Shown here piece after piece: positions 1 through 8,331 of a stretch of 64,000 nt of DNA. The translations under genes and the position numbers were made by a program. The stretch is from the NCBI RefSeq assembly GCF_051257895.1, contig NZ_CP194331.1, forward strand, positions 2,294,001 through 2,358,000. Reading direction: 5' to 3'. Source of the DNA: Gallionella straubiae (GTDB lineage: Bacteria > Pseudomonadota > Gammaproteobacteria > Burkholderiales > Gallionellaceae). The notes below the pieces were generated by a model. The model saw only the letters and a list, made by a program, of their open reading frames with translations, ran no database searches and was not told where the DNA came from. Position 1 is the first letter of the stretch. The number at the start of each line of letters is the position of its first letter.

Positions 1-123
1 ATTCGCGGGGTGCGGTGCCGCCTCCAGCAAAACATGCGAGATTCCCAGTTCGGCAGCATGTGCCGCAGCAGACAGCCCGGCCGGCCCCGCACCTATGATG
101 GCAATCTTGAATTTTTCAGTCAT
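1..123 (-). CDS. FAD/NAD(P)-dependent oxidoreductase, N-terminal fragment
   Basis: Only the first 41 codons lie in the window; the gene runs off the left edge. It starts at the ATG complementary to 121-123. The N-terminus contains IIGAGPAGLSAAAHA, the dinucleotide-binding GxGxxG/A fingerprint of Rossmann-type FAD flavoproteins, followed about 20 residues later by an acidic residue (LLEAA) that usually binds the adenine ribose. It is divergent from the cytochrome gene that begins at 379. The substrate cannot be judged from this fragment; thioredoxin reductase-like, ferredoxin reductase-like and amine-oxidase-like proteins all start this way. Confidence 0.75.
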   Translation of the reverse strand, partial: MTEKFKIAIIGAGPAGLSAAAHAAELGISHVLLEAAPHPAN

Positions 124-253
124 TGATTAGCTGCAAGGGCAATTTGAAGCCATTTATCACTTTGATTCAAACAGACTTCGATTTTTATGGATAATTTTTG
201 TTCCATTCAAATCTTATTAAAGGTTCATTTTGACATACATGCCGATATCCTAC

Positions 254-288
254 TGGGGCATTAAATTCGCCATATTTGATGGGGCATT
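254..288 (+). promoter_or_regulatory. Tandem direct repeats upstream of cytochrome promoter
   Basis: The nonamer TGGGGCATT occurs twice, at 254-262 and 280-288, 26 bases apart. The second copy ends two bases before the -35 hexamer at 290. Two same-face direct repeats abutting a -35 box are the usual geometry for an activator that recruits RNA polymerase. The regulator is not identified; no gene for it is evident in the window. Confidence 0.35.
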
Positions 289-289
289 G

Positions 290-318
290 TTGACATGAAT
301 ATATATCGTAAGTATATT
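290..318 (+). promoter_or_regulatory. Sigma-70 promoter of the DUF1924 cytochrome gene
   Basis: TTGACA at 290-295 and TATATT at 313-318 are separated by 17 bases, close to the sigma-70 consensus. The cytochrome ATG follows 60 bases downstream, preceded by the ribosome binding site GGAGAGG. Confidence 0.65.
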
Positions 319-378
319 GGTCAATACAAGTGAAAACTTGATGAAAATAAACTTAATTCCTTGGAGAGGCTTTAAAAA

Positions 379-798
379 ATGCGTAAATTTGCTTATATTC
401 TGCTTGCAACTCTCGGCTTTTTCAGCCTGCCCGCCCAGGCGGATGTTGATGGTGCGAAACAATTTGTTAAACAATATGCTGCTCTTGTCAAAGGATCCAA
501 TCCTACCTATGTTTTGAATGCGGAAGCAGGGCGTGCGTTTTATATCAAGAAACATACCGTAAAGGGTAAACAGGTAGCTTGCACTGATTGCCATACCGAC
601 AATCCTGCTGCCGTCGGCAAGCATTCGGAAACTAAAAAGAAAATTGCCTCTCTTTCTCCCGTCGTTAACCCTAAACGTTTCTCGAATCTGAAGAAGACGG
701 AAGAAGCTTTCGATCAGCACTGCGTTGATGTTCTTGAAAGAAACTGCACATCGCAGGAAAAAGGCGATTACATCGTTTACTTGCTGTCAATCAAGTAA
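379..798 (+). CDS. Periplasmic c-type cytochrome, DUF1924 / SHP-like
   Basis: This is a 139-residue monohaem cytochrome c exported to the periplasm. Residues 1-21 are a signal peptide ending in PAQA. One haem motif, CTDCH, lies near residue 72. The spacing and motifs around it (ending SPVVNPKRF, then two further cysteines, VDVLERNCTSQEKGDYIVYLL) match the DUF1924 family, which resembles the sphaeroides haem protein. SHP-type cytochromes bind oxygen or NO and often act as terminal electron carriers; that role here is inferred. The start follows GGAGAGG by a normal distance. The gene stands alone between its own promoter (290) and terminator (821), divergent from a flavoprotein gene that could be an electron-transfer partner. 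Confidence 0.85.
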   Translation: MRKFAYILLATLGFFSLPAQADVDGAKQFVKQYAALVKGSNPTYVLNAEAGRAFYIKKHTVKGKQVACTDCHTDNPAAVGKHSETKKKIASLSPVVNPKRFSNLKKTEEAFDQHCVDVLERNCTSQEKGDYIVYLLSIK

Positions 799-820
799 CC
801 AGACTGTAGTCACCCAAGAA

Positions 821-848
821 ACAGCCCACATTTTTGTGGGCTGTTTTA
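821..848 (+). terminator. Rho-independent terminator after cytochrome gene
   Basis: A 10-base stem (ACAGCCCACA / TGTGGGCTGT) with a short T-rich loop is followed by TTTTATTT. It lies 22 bases after the cytochrome stop codon and upstream of the PAS gene. Confidence 0.8.
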
Positions 849-908
849 TTTATACCCGAAAAAATATCAGCGTTCCTCCGGCGAGCGTTATTAGGAGCAC
901 AAGTATTT

Positions 909-1274
909 ATGGTTACTCTGCCTGAATTGAAACAAGTTTTTGATAATCTCGACGAGGGGATTGTTTTTATTGATCAGGATCGTCGCGTCGTAGCAATCAA
1001 TGAGGCGGCTAGCCGCATGCTGGGTCAGGATCGTGACGCTACCCTGAATAAACTCTGCCCAAGCCTTTTCCAGGGGACGGATTGCGCGAGGGATTGTGAA
1101 AAAAGTGACCATTGCACGCTTATGGTGGAAACCAAGCGAGAAAGAAAGTTCCAAGACCTTGTCGTGCGGCGGCCGGATGGTGCGTTAGTGCAGTTGCGCA
1201 TGTGGGCCATAGTGCTGCCTTCCAATGAGACAACTAAACACTGCGCTGTGGTGTTGCGCGGAACGAATTGGTGA
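909..1274 (+). CDS. Orphan PAS-domain sensor with Cys motif
   Basis: This is a 121-residue soluble protein that is nearly all PAS domain: an N-terminal helix, then EGIVFIDQDRRVVAINEAA and a C-terminal sheet ending LRMWAIVLPS. A four-cysteine run around residues 57-75 (CPSLF, CARDC, CTLMV) matches the Cys-rich insert seen in PAS domains at the front of sigma-54 response regulators, where it may bind a metal or haem. No output domain follows. The start at 909 was preferred over upstream frames because of the Shine-Dalgarno TTAGGAG. It could be a small standalone sensor or the surviving N-terminus of a degraded regulator. About 155 bases without a gene follow before cusA. Confidence 0.7.
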   Translation: MVTLPELKQVFDNLDEGIVFIDQDRRVVAINEAASRMLGQDRDATLNKLCPSLFQGTDCARDCEKSDHCTLMVETKRERKFQDLVVRRPDGALVQLRMWAIVLPSNETTKHCAVVLRGTNW

Positions 1275-1429
1275 CATTCCTGGGGCGTAAAGCGGAGATG
1301 AGGGTCGGGCAGAAAAGTACGTGATAATTTTAGCCAAGGTGTTTGGTGCTCGCAAATCCGAGCCAGTTTTAACGACGCTATGATGCACTGATTTTGCATT
1401 GACTTGCAGGCTACCAAACTTACTGCGAT

Positions 1430-4400
1430 TCACGATAAAGACGGACTTTCCGGAAAGTTGATTTTTTCCTGCCACCACGCGTAGATCACGGGAATAACAA
1501 TAAGAGAGAGCAGTGGCGCGGAAATCATGCCGCCCACCAGCGGTGCGGCGATGCGCTTCATCACATCCGCGCCGGTGCCGGCGCTGACCATCACCGGCAC
1601 CAGGCCGGCCACAATCACCGATACCGTCATGATCTTCGGGCGGATGCGCAGCAGCGCTCCCTGGACGATGGCCTGCTGCAGATCCTGCCGGTTGTTTAGC
1701 CGCCCCTCCTTGCGGAATTCCTCTATGGCCTGATCCAGATAGAGCAGCATGACCACGCCGAATTCGGCCGCTACGCCGGCCAATGCGATGAACCCGACTG
1801 CGACCGCCACGGACAGGTGATAGCCCAGCCAGTACACCAGCCAGAAGCCGCCCGCCAGGGAGAAGGGCAGGCACAGCACCACCAGCAGCACCTTGCTGTG
1901 ATGGCGGAAGTTCAGGTACAGCAAGGCCACAACCAGTAGCAGCGTGAGCGGTATGACCCACATGAAACGTTCCTTGGCGTGCTGCAGGCTGACATATTGT
2001 CCCGACCAGGCGATGGCGTAGCCCGGTTCGATCTTGACGGATTTTGCCACGGCAGCCTGCGCGTCGGCGATGTAGCTGCCCAGATCGCGCCCGGCAAAGT
2101 CGAGATAGACATAGGCCACCAAGCGGCCGTTTTCACTCTTGATCTCGACTGGCCCGTCGTTCACGCTGATTTCGGCGATCGTTCCCAGCGATACCTGCGC
2201 GCCGGAAGGCGTCATGATACGGCTTGCCGCAAGCGCATTGAGCGAATCGCGGAAGGCGCGCTGGTAGCGCAGGTTGATCGGGAAGCGGTTGCGTCCCTCG
2301 ATCAGCATGCCGATGTTTTCTCCGCCGATGGCGCCTTGCACGAGGCGCTGCACATCGGCGGCGGTGATGCCGTAGCGCGCCGCCTGGACGCGATCCAGCA
2401 CGACATCCACATAGCGCCCGCCGGAAGCGCGGTCGGCGAAGGCGTTGCGCGTGCCCGGCACGGTATTTTTGATCACGTCCTCGATCTGCATGGCCAATTC
2501 GCTGATGCCGGAAAGCTCAGGGCCTGTGACCTTGATGCCCAGCGGCGTGCGGATGCCGGTGGACAGCATGTCTATGCGCGTGCGGATCGGGTATCCCCAG
2601 GAATTGGTCAGCCCCGGCAGGCGCACATGGTTGTCCAGTTTGTGGATCAGGTCCTCCATGGTTTCGCCGTCCGGCCATTCCTCACGCGGTTTGAGCTGGA
2701 TTGTGGTTTCCAGCATCGAAAGCGGCGCAGGGTCGGTGGCGGTATTGGCGCGCCCGGCCTTGCCGAACACGCGCTCGACCTCGGGCATCTGCGCGATCAG
2801 GCGGTCGGTGGTCTGCATGATGTTTGCCGCCTCGTCTATCGATATGCCGGGCAGCGTGGTGGGCATGTACAGCAGGTCGCCCTCGTTGAGCGGCGGCATG
2901 AACTCGCTGCCCAGTTTGGCAATTGGCCAGGCGGCGCTGAGCAGGAATACCAGACAGAGCGCCATGGAGAGCCTGCGTTTTTGCAGCGCGGCCATCAGGA
3001 ACGGGTGGTAGAGCGCGTGCAGCATCCGGTTCAGCGGGTTGCTCTGTTCGCTCGCGATGCGGCCGCGGATGAAATAGCCCATCAGCACCGGCGCCAGCGT
3101 GATGGCGAGGGCCGCGCTTGCGGCCATGGCATAGGTCTTGGTGTAGGCGAGCGGGGCGAACAGCTTGCCGGCCTGTCCGGTGAGCGTCAGCACCGGCAGG
3201 AAAGAGACGGTGATGATGAGCAGCGAGAAGAACAGGGCCGGCCCTACTTCGAGTGCGCTCTGGGCGGTGACTTTCCAGTAGTCGGGCTGATCTCCGGCGC
3301 GCTCGAGATGCTTGTGCATGTTCTCTATCATCACGACCGCGGCATCCACCATTGCGCCGATGGCGATGGCGATGCCGCCCAGCGACATGATGTTGGCGGT
3401 CACTCCCTGGTTTTCCATGATGATGAAGGCGGTCAGGATGCCGATCGGCAGCGTGACCACCGCCACCAGCGAGGAACGCAGATGGAACAGGAAGGCGAGG
3501 CATACCAGGGAGACGATGATCGATTCCTCGACCAGCTTTTCGCTCAGGGTCTTGATGGCGCGGTCGATCACGCCGGAGCGGTCGTAAGTGACCACCAGCT
3601 CGATGCCGGGCGGCAGCCCGCTCTGCAATTCTTTGAGGCGCTCCTTGACGCGCGCAATGGTCTTGAGCGCGTTTTCGCCGTAGCGCATGACGACGATGCC
3701 GCCGGTCACTTCGCCTTGCCCATCCAGATCGGTCACCCCACGGCGCAATTCGTGACCGACCTGGACTTCCGCCACGTCTTCCAGGCGGACCGGCACCCCC
3801 TGCGCGCTGGTCGCCAGCGGAATGCGCCGGAAGTCATCCAGGCTCTTCAGGTAATTCTGCGAGCGCACCACGTATTCGGAACGCCCCATTTCCATCACCG
3901 AGCCGCCGCCCGTCATGTTGCTGTCGCGGATCGCCTGCCCGACTCGCTCCATGCTGAGGTTGTATGCCGCCAGCCGGTTAGGGTTCACCTCGATCTGGAA
4001 TTGCCGCGACATACCGCCGATGCTGGCGACTTCGGCCACGCCGGGCAGACTCTGCAATTCGTATTTGAGGAAGAAATCCTGCATGGCGCGCAACTGGTCG
4101 GCATCGTAGCGGTGATGGCGGTCCACCAGCGCGTACTCGAATACCCAGCCCACACCCGAGGCATCCGGCCCCAGCGCGGGAATGACGCCCCACGGCAGGC
4201 GATCTTTGATTTGGCTCAGGTATTCCAGCACGCGCGAACGCGCCCAGTAGGGGTCTATGCCGTCCTGGAAAATCACATACACATAGGATTCGCCGAACAT
4301 GGAAAACCCGCGTACAGCGGTCGAACCCGGCACGGACAGCAACTCGGAGGTGAGCGGGAAAGTGACCTGGTCTTCAACTACCTGCGGCGGCTGGCCGGGG

Positions 4401-4558
4401 TAGGCGGTCTTGATGATGACTTGCACGTCGGACAGGTCGGGAATGGCGTCCAGCGCAACCTGGCGCGATGAGTAGACGCCCCAGCCTGCCAGCATCACGG
4501 CGCACAGCAGCACCAGGATGCGGTTTTTCAGCGACCATTTGATGATGCGTGCAATCAT
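1430..4558 (-). CDS. cusA: CusA-type Cu(I)/Ag(I) RND efflux pump
   Basis: This is a 1042-residue inner-membrane RND transporter of the heavy-metal efflux class, full length for CusA (about 1047). It exports Cu(I)/Ag(I) using the proton gradient, in a trimer with a periplasmic adaptor and an outer-membrane channel. The proton-relay motif GAMVDAAVVMIEN is present with Asp at residue 405. The three methionines that bind Cu(I) in E. coli CusA are conserved in context: GDLLYM (M565), PLSM (M615, with Glu617) and RIDM (M664). The DLSDVQVIIKT and YPGQPPQ segments also match. It lies downstream of cusB on the same strand, 192 bases away, with a long-hairpin repeat in the gap. No cusC or cusF is in the window. 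Confidence 0.92.
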   Translation of the reverse strand: MIARIIKWSLKNRILVLLCAVMLAGWGVYSSRQVALDAIPDLSDVQVIIKTAYPGQPPQVVEDQVTFPLTSELLSVPGSTAVRGFSMFGESYVYVIFQDGIDPYWARSRVLEYLSQIKDRLPWGVIPALGPDASGVGWVFEYALVDRHHRYDADQLRAMQDFFLKYELQSLPGVAEVASIGGMSRQFQIEVNPNRLAAYNLSMERVGQAIRDSNMTGGGSVMEMGRSEYVVRSQNYLKSLDDFRRIPLATSAQGVPVRLEDVAEVQVGHELRRGVTDLDGQGEVTGGIVVMRYGENALKTIARVKERLKELQSGLPPGIELVVTYDRSGVIDRAIKTLSEKLVEESIIVSLVCLAFLFHLRSSLVAVVTLPIGILTAFIIMENQGVTANIMSLGGIAIAIGAMVDAAVVMIENMHKHLERAGDQPDYWKVTAQSALEVGPALFFSLLIITVSFLPVLTLTGQAGKLFAPLAYTKTYAMAASAALAITLAPVLMGYFIRGRIASEQSNPLNRMLHALYHPFLMAALQKRRLSMALCLVFLLSAAWPIAKLGSEFMPPLNEGDLLYMPTTLPGISIDEAANIMQTTDRLIAQMPEVERVFGKAGRANTATDPAPLSMLETTIQLKPREEWPDGETMEDLIHKLDNHVRLPGLTNSWGYPIRTRIDMLSTGIRTPLGIKVTGPELSGISELAMQIEDVIKNTVPGTRNAFADRASGGRYVDVVLDRVQAARYGITAADVQRLVQGAIGGENIGMLIEGRNRFPINLRYQRAFRDSLNALAASRIMTPSGAQVSLGTIAEISVNDGPVEIKSENGRLVAYVYLDFAGRDLGSYIADAQAAVAKSVKIEPGYAIAWSGQYVSLQHAKERFMWVIPLTLLLVVALLYLNFRHHSKVLLVVLCLPFSLAGGFWLVYWLGYHLSVAVAVGFIALAGVAAEFGVVMLLYLDQAIEEFRKEGRLNNRQDLQQAIVQGALLRIRPKIMTVSVIVAGLVPVMVSAGTGADVMKRIAAPLVGGMISAPLLSLIVIPVIYAWWQEKINFPESPSLS

Positions 4559-4626
4559 GCTTGAGCCAAAAATCTCCGCGCAGTGGCGCAGTGGGTAGGG
4601 TTACTTTGTTATCAAAGAAGCTGCCT

Positions 4627-4742
4627 TAAAAATTCGCGAGAAGGAATGGATGGCGCACGGAACGCAGAAACCGGAATGTACTTGAGAGTACATGAGGGTT
4701 TCGAGTATCGCGCAACGCCGCATACCCCCTACGCAGCTTAAA
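4627..4742. repeat. Long-hairpin dispersed repeat, copy 1
   Basis: This is a roughly 116-base imperfect inverted repeat in the cusB-cusA gap. It shares GGCGCACGGAACGCAG and CGCGCAACGCCGCA with the copies at 58286 and 43332. Its apex pairs GAAACC..ATGTACT with AGTACAT..GGTTTC around a TGAG loop. AGAAGCTGC occurs just outside both ends in inverted orientation (4617 and 4745), the right one overlapping the end of cusB. It could fold in the transcript between the two genes and change their relative expression. Confidence 0.75.
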
Positions 4743-4750
4743 TGCAGCTT

Positions 4751-6154
4751 CTAATGCTTGCCGGCTTTATCGTCGTGTTGCATGCGCTGTGCAGCATCGC
4801 TCATCGACGCTGCCGCATCCAGCAGGAACTGCCCGTTTACCGCAATCTGGTCGCCGGCTTGCAAGCCGGCAATGATCTCTATCGAATCGGAAGCCTCAAT
4901 CCCTGTTTCCACCCTGGTTGGCGTGAAGTGCCCTTTGCCATCGGAGCGCATCACCCAGTCGCCCTTGCCGCTGCGCATGACTGCCGAGCGCGGAACGGCA
5001 AGCGCCTTGTGCGGCTTGGTGTGGATGATGACATCGAGGAAAGATCCTATGAGCAAGCGATTGCCGGGGTTGTCGACGCTCAGTCGCGCCTGTACGGTAC
5101 GCGTCGCGCTATCGACCATCGGGGTGATGAATTGCAGGCGCGCCTTGATTTCCGGTGCGTTGGACTTGGGCGGTTTTACCGCCACCGCGTCCCCATTCTT
5201 CACCCAGGCCAGCTGGTCCGGGTAAAGCGGCACGTCAATCCACACCCGCGACGTGTTGGCGAAGGAAAGCAGGTTGTCCATCGGCTTGATGGCGCTGCCT
5301 TCTCGGATGTCGATCTTGGTGATAAAACCGGAGCGCGGCGCGCGGATTTCAACCACTTCCCTGGGGCGGTAACTGGTATTGAGTTCTTCGATCAATTGGC
5401 CTGCATCGAAATACTGGAATTTTTCGGTGTAGAGATTGCGCATTTTGGCGTTCATCTGGATCGCCATCATCTCGCTCTCGGTCATCCGGTAGTCGGGGTT
5501 CGTGTGGGCGTCTTCGGAGGCCATGGGCACCATGAGCTTATCCTTCTCCTTGATCACGTCGACGTACTCGAACTGGATCTTGAACAATTCGGGGGAATAG
5601 ATTTCGTAAATCGCATCCCCCTCCTCGACCTGCTGGCCGACCGAATTTACGTGGAGTTTCTTGATGACCCCTTCGAGTTTGGAGCTGAGGTTGAAAACCA
5701 GGCTTTCATCGGCAATCACGTTGCCGTAGGCGTGGATGTCCTGGCTCAGCGTTTGCCATTCGGCCGCGGCCAGCCGCACCCCCAGCCTCTGCTGCGAAGC
5801 AGTATCGATAAATACGCCGTGGTTATGCTCTGCCGGGGATGCGCCCGGCTGATCCAGTTCCACCAGGTCCATGCCGCAGATCGGGCACAACTCATCCGGC
5901 TGGTCGCGGATAACTTGGGGATGCATGGGGCATACATAGAGTTTCTTTGCAGGCTTGGCCTTGTCGGGGGCTGTTATTTGATCGAGATGAGCGGCGCTGG
6001 CGTTGCCACCCGGCCGGTTTGCCGAATGGCCAAGGTAGAGATATCCGCCAACTGTCAGGGCCGCGATTGCGCCCAGGCCCAGCCACAGCTTCGCACGCCA
6101 GAATGCAGGTGCATCGGGCAATCTGGAATCCTGTTTTTCTTCAGGCTGTGCCAT
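4751..6154 (-). CDS. cusB: CusB-type periplasmic adaptor with heavy-metal binding domain
   Basis: This is the membrane-fusion subunit that links CusA to the outer-membrane channel. An N-terminal membrane anchor (LWLGLGAIAALTVGGYLYL) precedes a heavy-metal-binding domain with the motif CPMHPQV..CPICGMDL near residues 73-95, then the barrel-sandwich, hairpin and beta-barrel parts of an RND adaptor. Methionine-rich stretches such as MTESEMMAIQMNAKM suit Cu(I)/Ag(I). The chosen start is the ATG at 6154. An in-frame TTG at 6175 would add seven residues; neither has a clear ribosome binding site. It is the first gene of a cusB-cusA unit. Its stop codon lies against a dispersed hairpin repeat. Confidence 0.88.
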   Translation of the reverse strand: MAQPEEKQDSRLPDAPAFWRAKLWLGLGAIAALTVGGYLYLGHSANRPGGNASAAHLDQITAPDKAKPAKKLYVCPMHPQVIRDQPDELCPICGMDLVELDQPGASPAEHNHGVFIDTASQQRLGVRLAAAEWQTLSQDIHAYGNVIADESLVFNLSSKLEGVIKKLHVNSVGQQVEEGDAIYEIYSPELFKIQFEYVDVIKEKDKLMVPMASEDAHTNPDYRMTESEMMAIQMNAKMRNLYTEKFQYFDAGQLIEELNTSYRPREVVEIRAPRSGFITKIDIREGSAIKPMDNLLSFANTSRVWIDVPLYPDQLAWVKNGDAVAVKPPKSNAPEIKARLQFITPMVDSATRTVQARLSVDNPGNRLLIGSFLDVIIHTKPHKALAVPRSAVMRSGKGDWVMRSDGKGHFTPTRVETGIEASDSIEIIAGLQAGDQIAVNGQFLLDAAASMSDAAQRMQHDDKAGKH

Positions 6155-6265
6155 ATTGGTATATCGGGCCGGCAACCGTGGGCTGTCAGGGCGATGGAAG
6201 CCCGCTTCTCATCTCAATCCATGAACCGGACTGCGAGCCATTTATCGTGAGCATGCCGCAAAGGG

Positions 6266-6610
6266 TCACTGTTTTTCGGGGCCTTTGTAACGCGAGTTCG
6301 GGATGCATTGACCAGCCTGTTTCTCGGCAGCCTGGTTGCAGGACTCATTGTCGTAGTATTTGTCGCAGATTTCCATCCACCCTAATACCAGGCAATACGG
6401 CGCCTTGTCCGATGCATCAAGTATATCGGCTACGCAATCTTTTTTGGATCCTGTGGCACGTTTGCATTCATCGTTAGAGCCGTACTTGCACTCGTCGACG
6501 CGAATTGCTCCACTGTCGGTTACCGGGCAATACCTGCCGGCAGACGCATATTGCGGGAGTGCGATCATGGCGCACAGCATCAGGGCGGTAAAAATGTTTC
6601 TGGCTTGCAT
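6266..6610 (-). CDS. Small exported eight-cysteine protein
   Basis: This is a 114-residue protein with a clear signal peptide (cleavage expected after YASA, residue 24). The mature part is about 90 residues with eight cysteines and many charged residues, so probably four disulphides in the periplasm or outside the cell. The start follows GAGGAGAG at good spacing. It lies upstream of cusB on the same strand, about 110 bases away. I recognise no family. The even cysteine count and position next to Cu efflux genes would fit a periplasmic metal or stress protein, but that is a guess. Confidence 0.7.
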   Translation of the reverse strand: MQARNIFTALMLCAMIALPQYASAGRYCPVTDSGAIRVDECKYGSNDECKRATGSKKDCVADILDASDKAPYCLVLGWMEICDKYYDNESCNQAAEKQAGQCIPNSRYKGPEKQ

Positions 6611-6884
6611 TGCATTCTCTCCTCAAGTATTTATTTGTCAGGCAACCGCGAATTGGAGGGGTGCCATTTATAATTAGTTCAAAACGACTGTAGCTGGCAA
6701 CGCTCATTCCACCATGACGCATGTGGGTTTAGCACGGCTTTCGGAAGGGCACACCTGGAATCCGGCATGGGATCTACGGATACTGCACCAACGGAACTGA
6801 GTTGCGCTACATGACGACACCATTCTACACGACAGCCGGCCAAATGTGATGTTACTATCGGCCACATTTAGGGGTAAGTGAATC

Positions 6885-7493
6885 ATGAGCCATCCGGATT
6901 TTTTCGACGCAGTACCTAAGATCAGTTTGTACGACCCGCTGGCCGAATTTCTCGGCGCGACCGAAGGCGGGATACTTCAATATGGTTACTTTGACGCAGT
7001 GAAGCTGGCCGGCCATTCCTGCCCGACGGTCGCTTCAGCCTACTGGATGACCTACAAGGCGCTGGCCGCTCTCTATCCCGGCGCAATGCCGGTGCGCGGC
7101 GACATCCTCGTGGAGTTCAGTCAGGACAACGCGAGCGGCGTGACGGGCGTGATCGCGAATGTCGTGAGTATGCTGACCGGCGCGATGGGCGACGGCGGCT
7201 TCAAGGGGCTGGCCGGGCGCTTCGTGCGGCGTGACCGCTTGTTCTTCGCGGCAGAAATGCCGGGAGAAATCCGTTTCACCCGCCTCGATACCGAGCAGGC
7301 CGTGAATACTGCAGCCAATCTGCAGCGCGTCCCGGCTTCGCCGCGCATGCCCATGCTGATGGGGAACTGCATCTCGGGCAACGCCACCCCGGCCGAGGCT
7401 GCCGAGTTCGGCAGGCTGTGGCAGGAACGGGTGCGCAGCATCCTGCTCGACCATGGAGATGACCCGGAAATTTTTGTCGTAACCCCTGACTGA
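6885..7493 (+). CDS. FmdE-like metal-binding protein
   Basis: This is a 202-residue cytoplasmic protein without signal peptide or membrane segment. Residues around 43-47 read GHSCP in the context KLAGHSCPTVASAYWMTYKAL, which matches the GHxCPG helix start of the FmdE family (formylmethanofuran dehydrogenase subunit E-like), a metal-binding fold. The FmdE C-terminal zinc ribbon is absent; a second cysteine occurs in MLMGNCISGN. It is followed after five bases by a hemerythrin gene, so the two are probably co-transcribed. An inverted repeat AAATGTG..CACATTT (14-base spacer) lies about 15-45 bases upstream and might be an operator. Substrate and reaction are unknown. Confidence 0.6.
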   Translation: MSHPDFFDAVPKISLYDPLAEFLGATEGGILQYGYFDAVKLAGHSCPTVASAYWMTYKALAALYPGAMPVRGDILVEFSQDNASGVTGVIANVVSMLTGAMGDGGFKGLAGRFVRRDRLFFAAEMPGEIRFTRLDTEQAVNTAANLQRVPASPRMPMLMGNCISGNATPAEAAEFGRLWQERVRSILLDHGDDPEIFVVTPD

Positions 7494-7498
7494 GTTTT

Positions 7499-7885
7499 AT
7501 GAAACGAATACCAGCCCTGCAACCCCTGTCGCGGGAACATCACACCGCCCTTACCTTGGCGAAGGCCTGCGAGCGCGCCGTGCAGTCACGCGATGCGGAG
7601 CGGATAGCCGCAACTTGCCAGCGCGTGCTCAAGGTCTTTCCCGCCGAACTGGAGCCGCATTTCCAGATCGAGGAGCGGTCGTTGCTGCCGTTGTTGCACA
7701 GCGCGGAAAACAAGCCGCTTGAACGGCGCACCCTCGAGGACCACCGGCAGTTGCGCGCGCTGCTCGATGACTTGCAGCGGAACGACGCCGAGGCGCTGGA
7801 CAGTTTCGGCAGGCTCCTCATGGAGCATGTCCGGTTCGAGGAGCGGGAGCTTTTTCCGGCGCTGGAAAGCCTGATGCCGCAATAG
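7499..7885 (+). CDS. Hemerythrin HHE cation-binding protein
   Basis: This is a 128-residue four-helix hemerythrin-type protein. Likely iron ligands are visible in order: REHHTAL near residue 14, EPHFQIEE near 57, LEDHRQL near 80, and MEHVRFEERELFP near 107. Such proteins bind O2, NO or react with peroxide at a di-iron site; several are linked to repair of iron centres under nitrosative stress. It starts five bases after the FmdE-like gene and converges on the cytochrome genes at 7893-8790. A DUF2249 protein nearby (9015) fits the common hemerythrin/DUF2249 association. Confidence 0.85.
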   Translation: MKRIPALQPLSREHHTALTLAKACERAVQSRDAERIAATCQRVLKVFPAELEPHFQIEERSLLPLLHSAENKPLERRTLEDHRQLRALLDDLQRNDAEALDSFGRLLMEHVRFEERELFPALESLMPQ

Positions 7886-7892
7886 CGGCGCG

Positions 7893-8324
7893 TTACTTCT
7901 CCATGGTAAAGCTCGGGACGGCATGCGCGGCCATGTAGTCCACCGCCGCTTTGACTTCTTCCTCGGACAGTTTGGTATTGGAGCCGCGCGACGGCATGGA
8001 GCCTTTCTTCCCGCGGTAGCCGTTGATGGCACGGTCATAGAGTATCTCTTTGCCCTGCGCGAGGCGCGGTTCCCAATCCGCCGCGCTGCCCATGCGCGGC
8101 GCACCGTGCAATCCGGACTTGTGGCAGATGCTGCAGGTGCTCTTGTACACCTTCTCCCCGGTGTCCGGGCCGATCACGGCAACCTGCGGCTTGACCTCGT
8201 TCGACTGGACCTGCGGTGTGGAAGTCGCGGGTACGGCCGTTTCCCTGTTTTGGCCGCCGCACCCGGCGAGGAGCGCGAGCGAGGCGAGGGCGATCAGTAG
8301 TGTTTTTTGCTTCATGTTCATCAT
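7893..8324 (-). CDS. Lipoprotein cytochrome c5-like
   Basis: This is a 143-residue monohaem cytochrome c. The N-terminus is a lipoprotein signal with lipobox LLAGC (Cys 21), so it is probably anchored in a membrane facing the periplasm. The haem motif is CSICH near residue 64, with class I features following: a distal Met candidate in SMPSRG and the terminal helix EEEVKAAVDYMAAHAV. The fold resembles cytochrome c5. It is a tandem paralogue of the gene at 8332, sharing an identical 24-residue block around the distal ligand. Both are transcribed together on the minus strand, 7 bases apart. Confidence 0.87.
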   Translation of the reverse strand: MMNMKQKTLLIALASLALLAGCGGQNRETAVPATSTPQVQSNEVKPQVAVIGPDTGEKVYKSTCSICHKSGLHGAPRMGSAADWEPRLAQGKEILYDRAINGYRGKKGSMPSRGSNTKLSEEEVKAAVDYMAAHAVPSFTMEK

Positions 8325-8331
8325 CCTTAGG

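Noticed and set aside
1979..4471. Open frame of 830 codons on the plus strand over cusA
   Set aside because: It is the antisense of a clear RND transporter; composition is His/Gly/Arg-rich as expected of a GC-rich shadow frame, and it has no domain signal.
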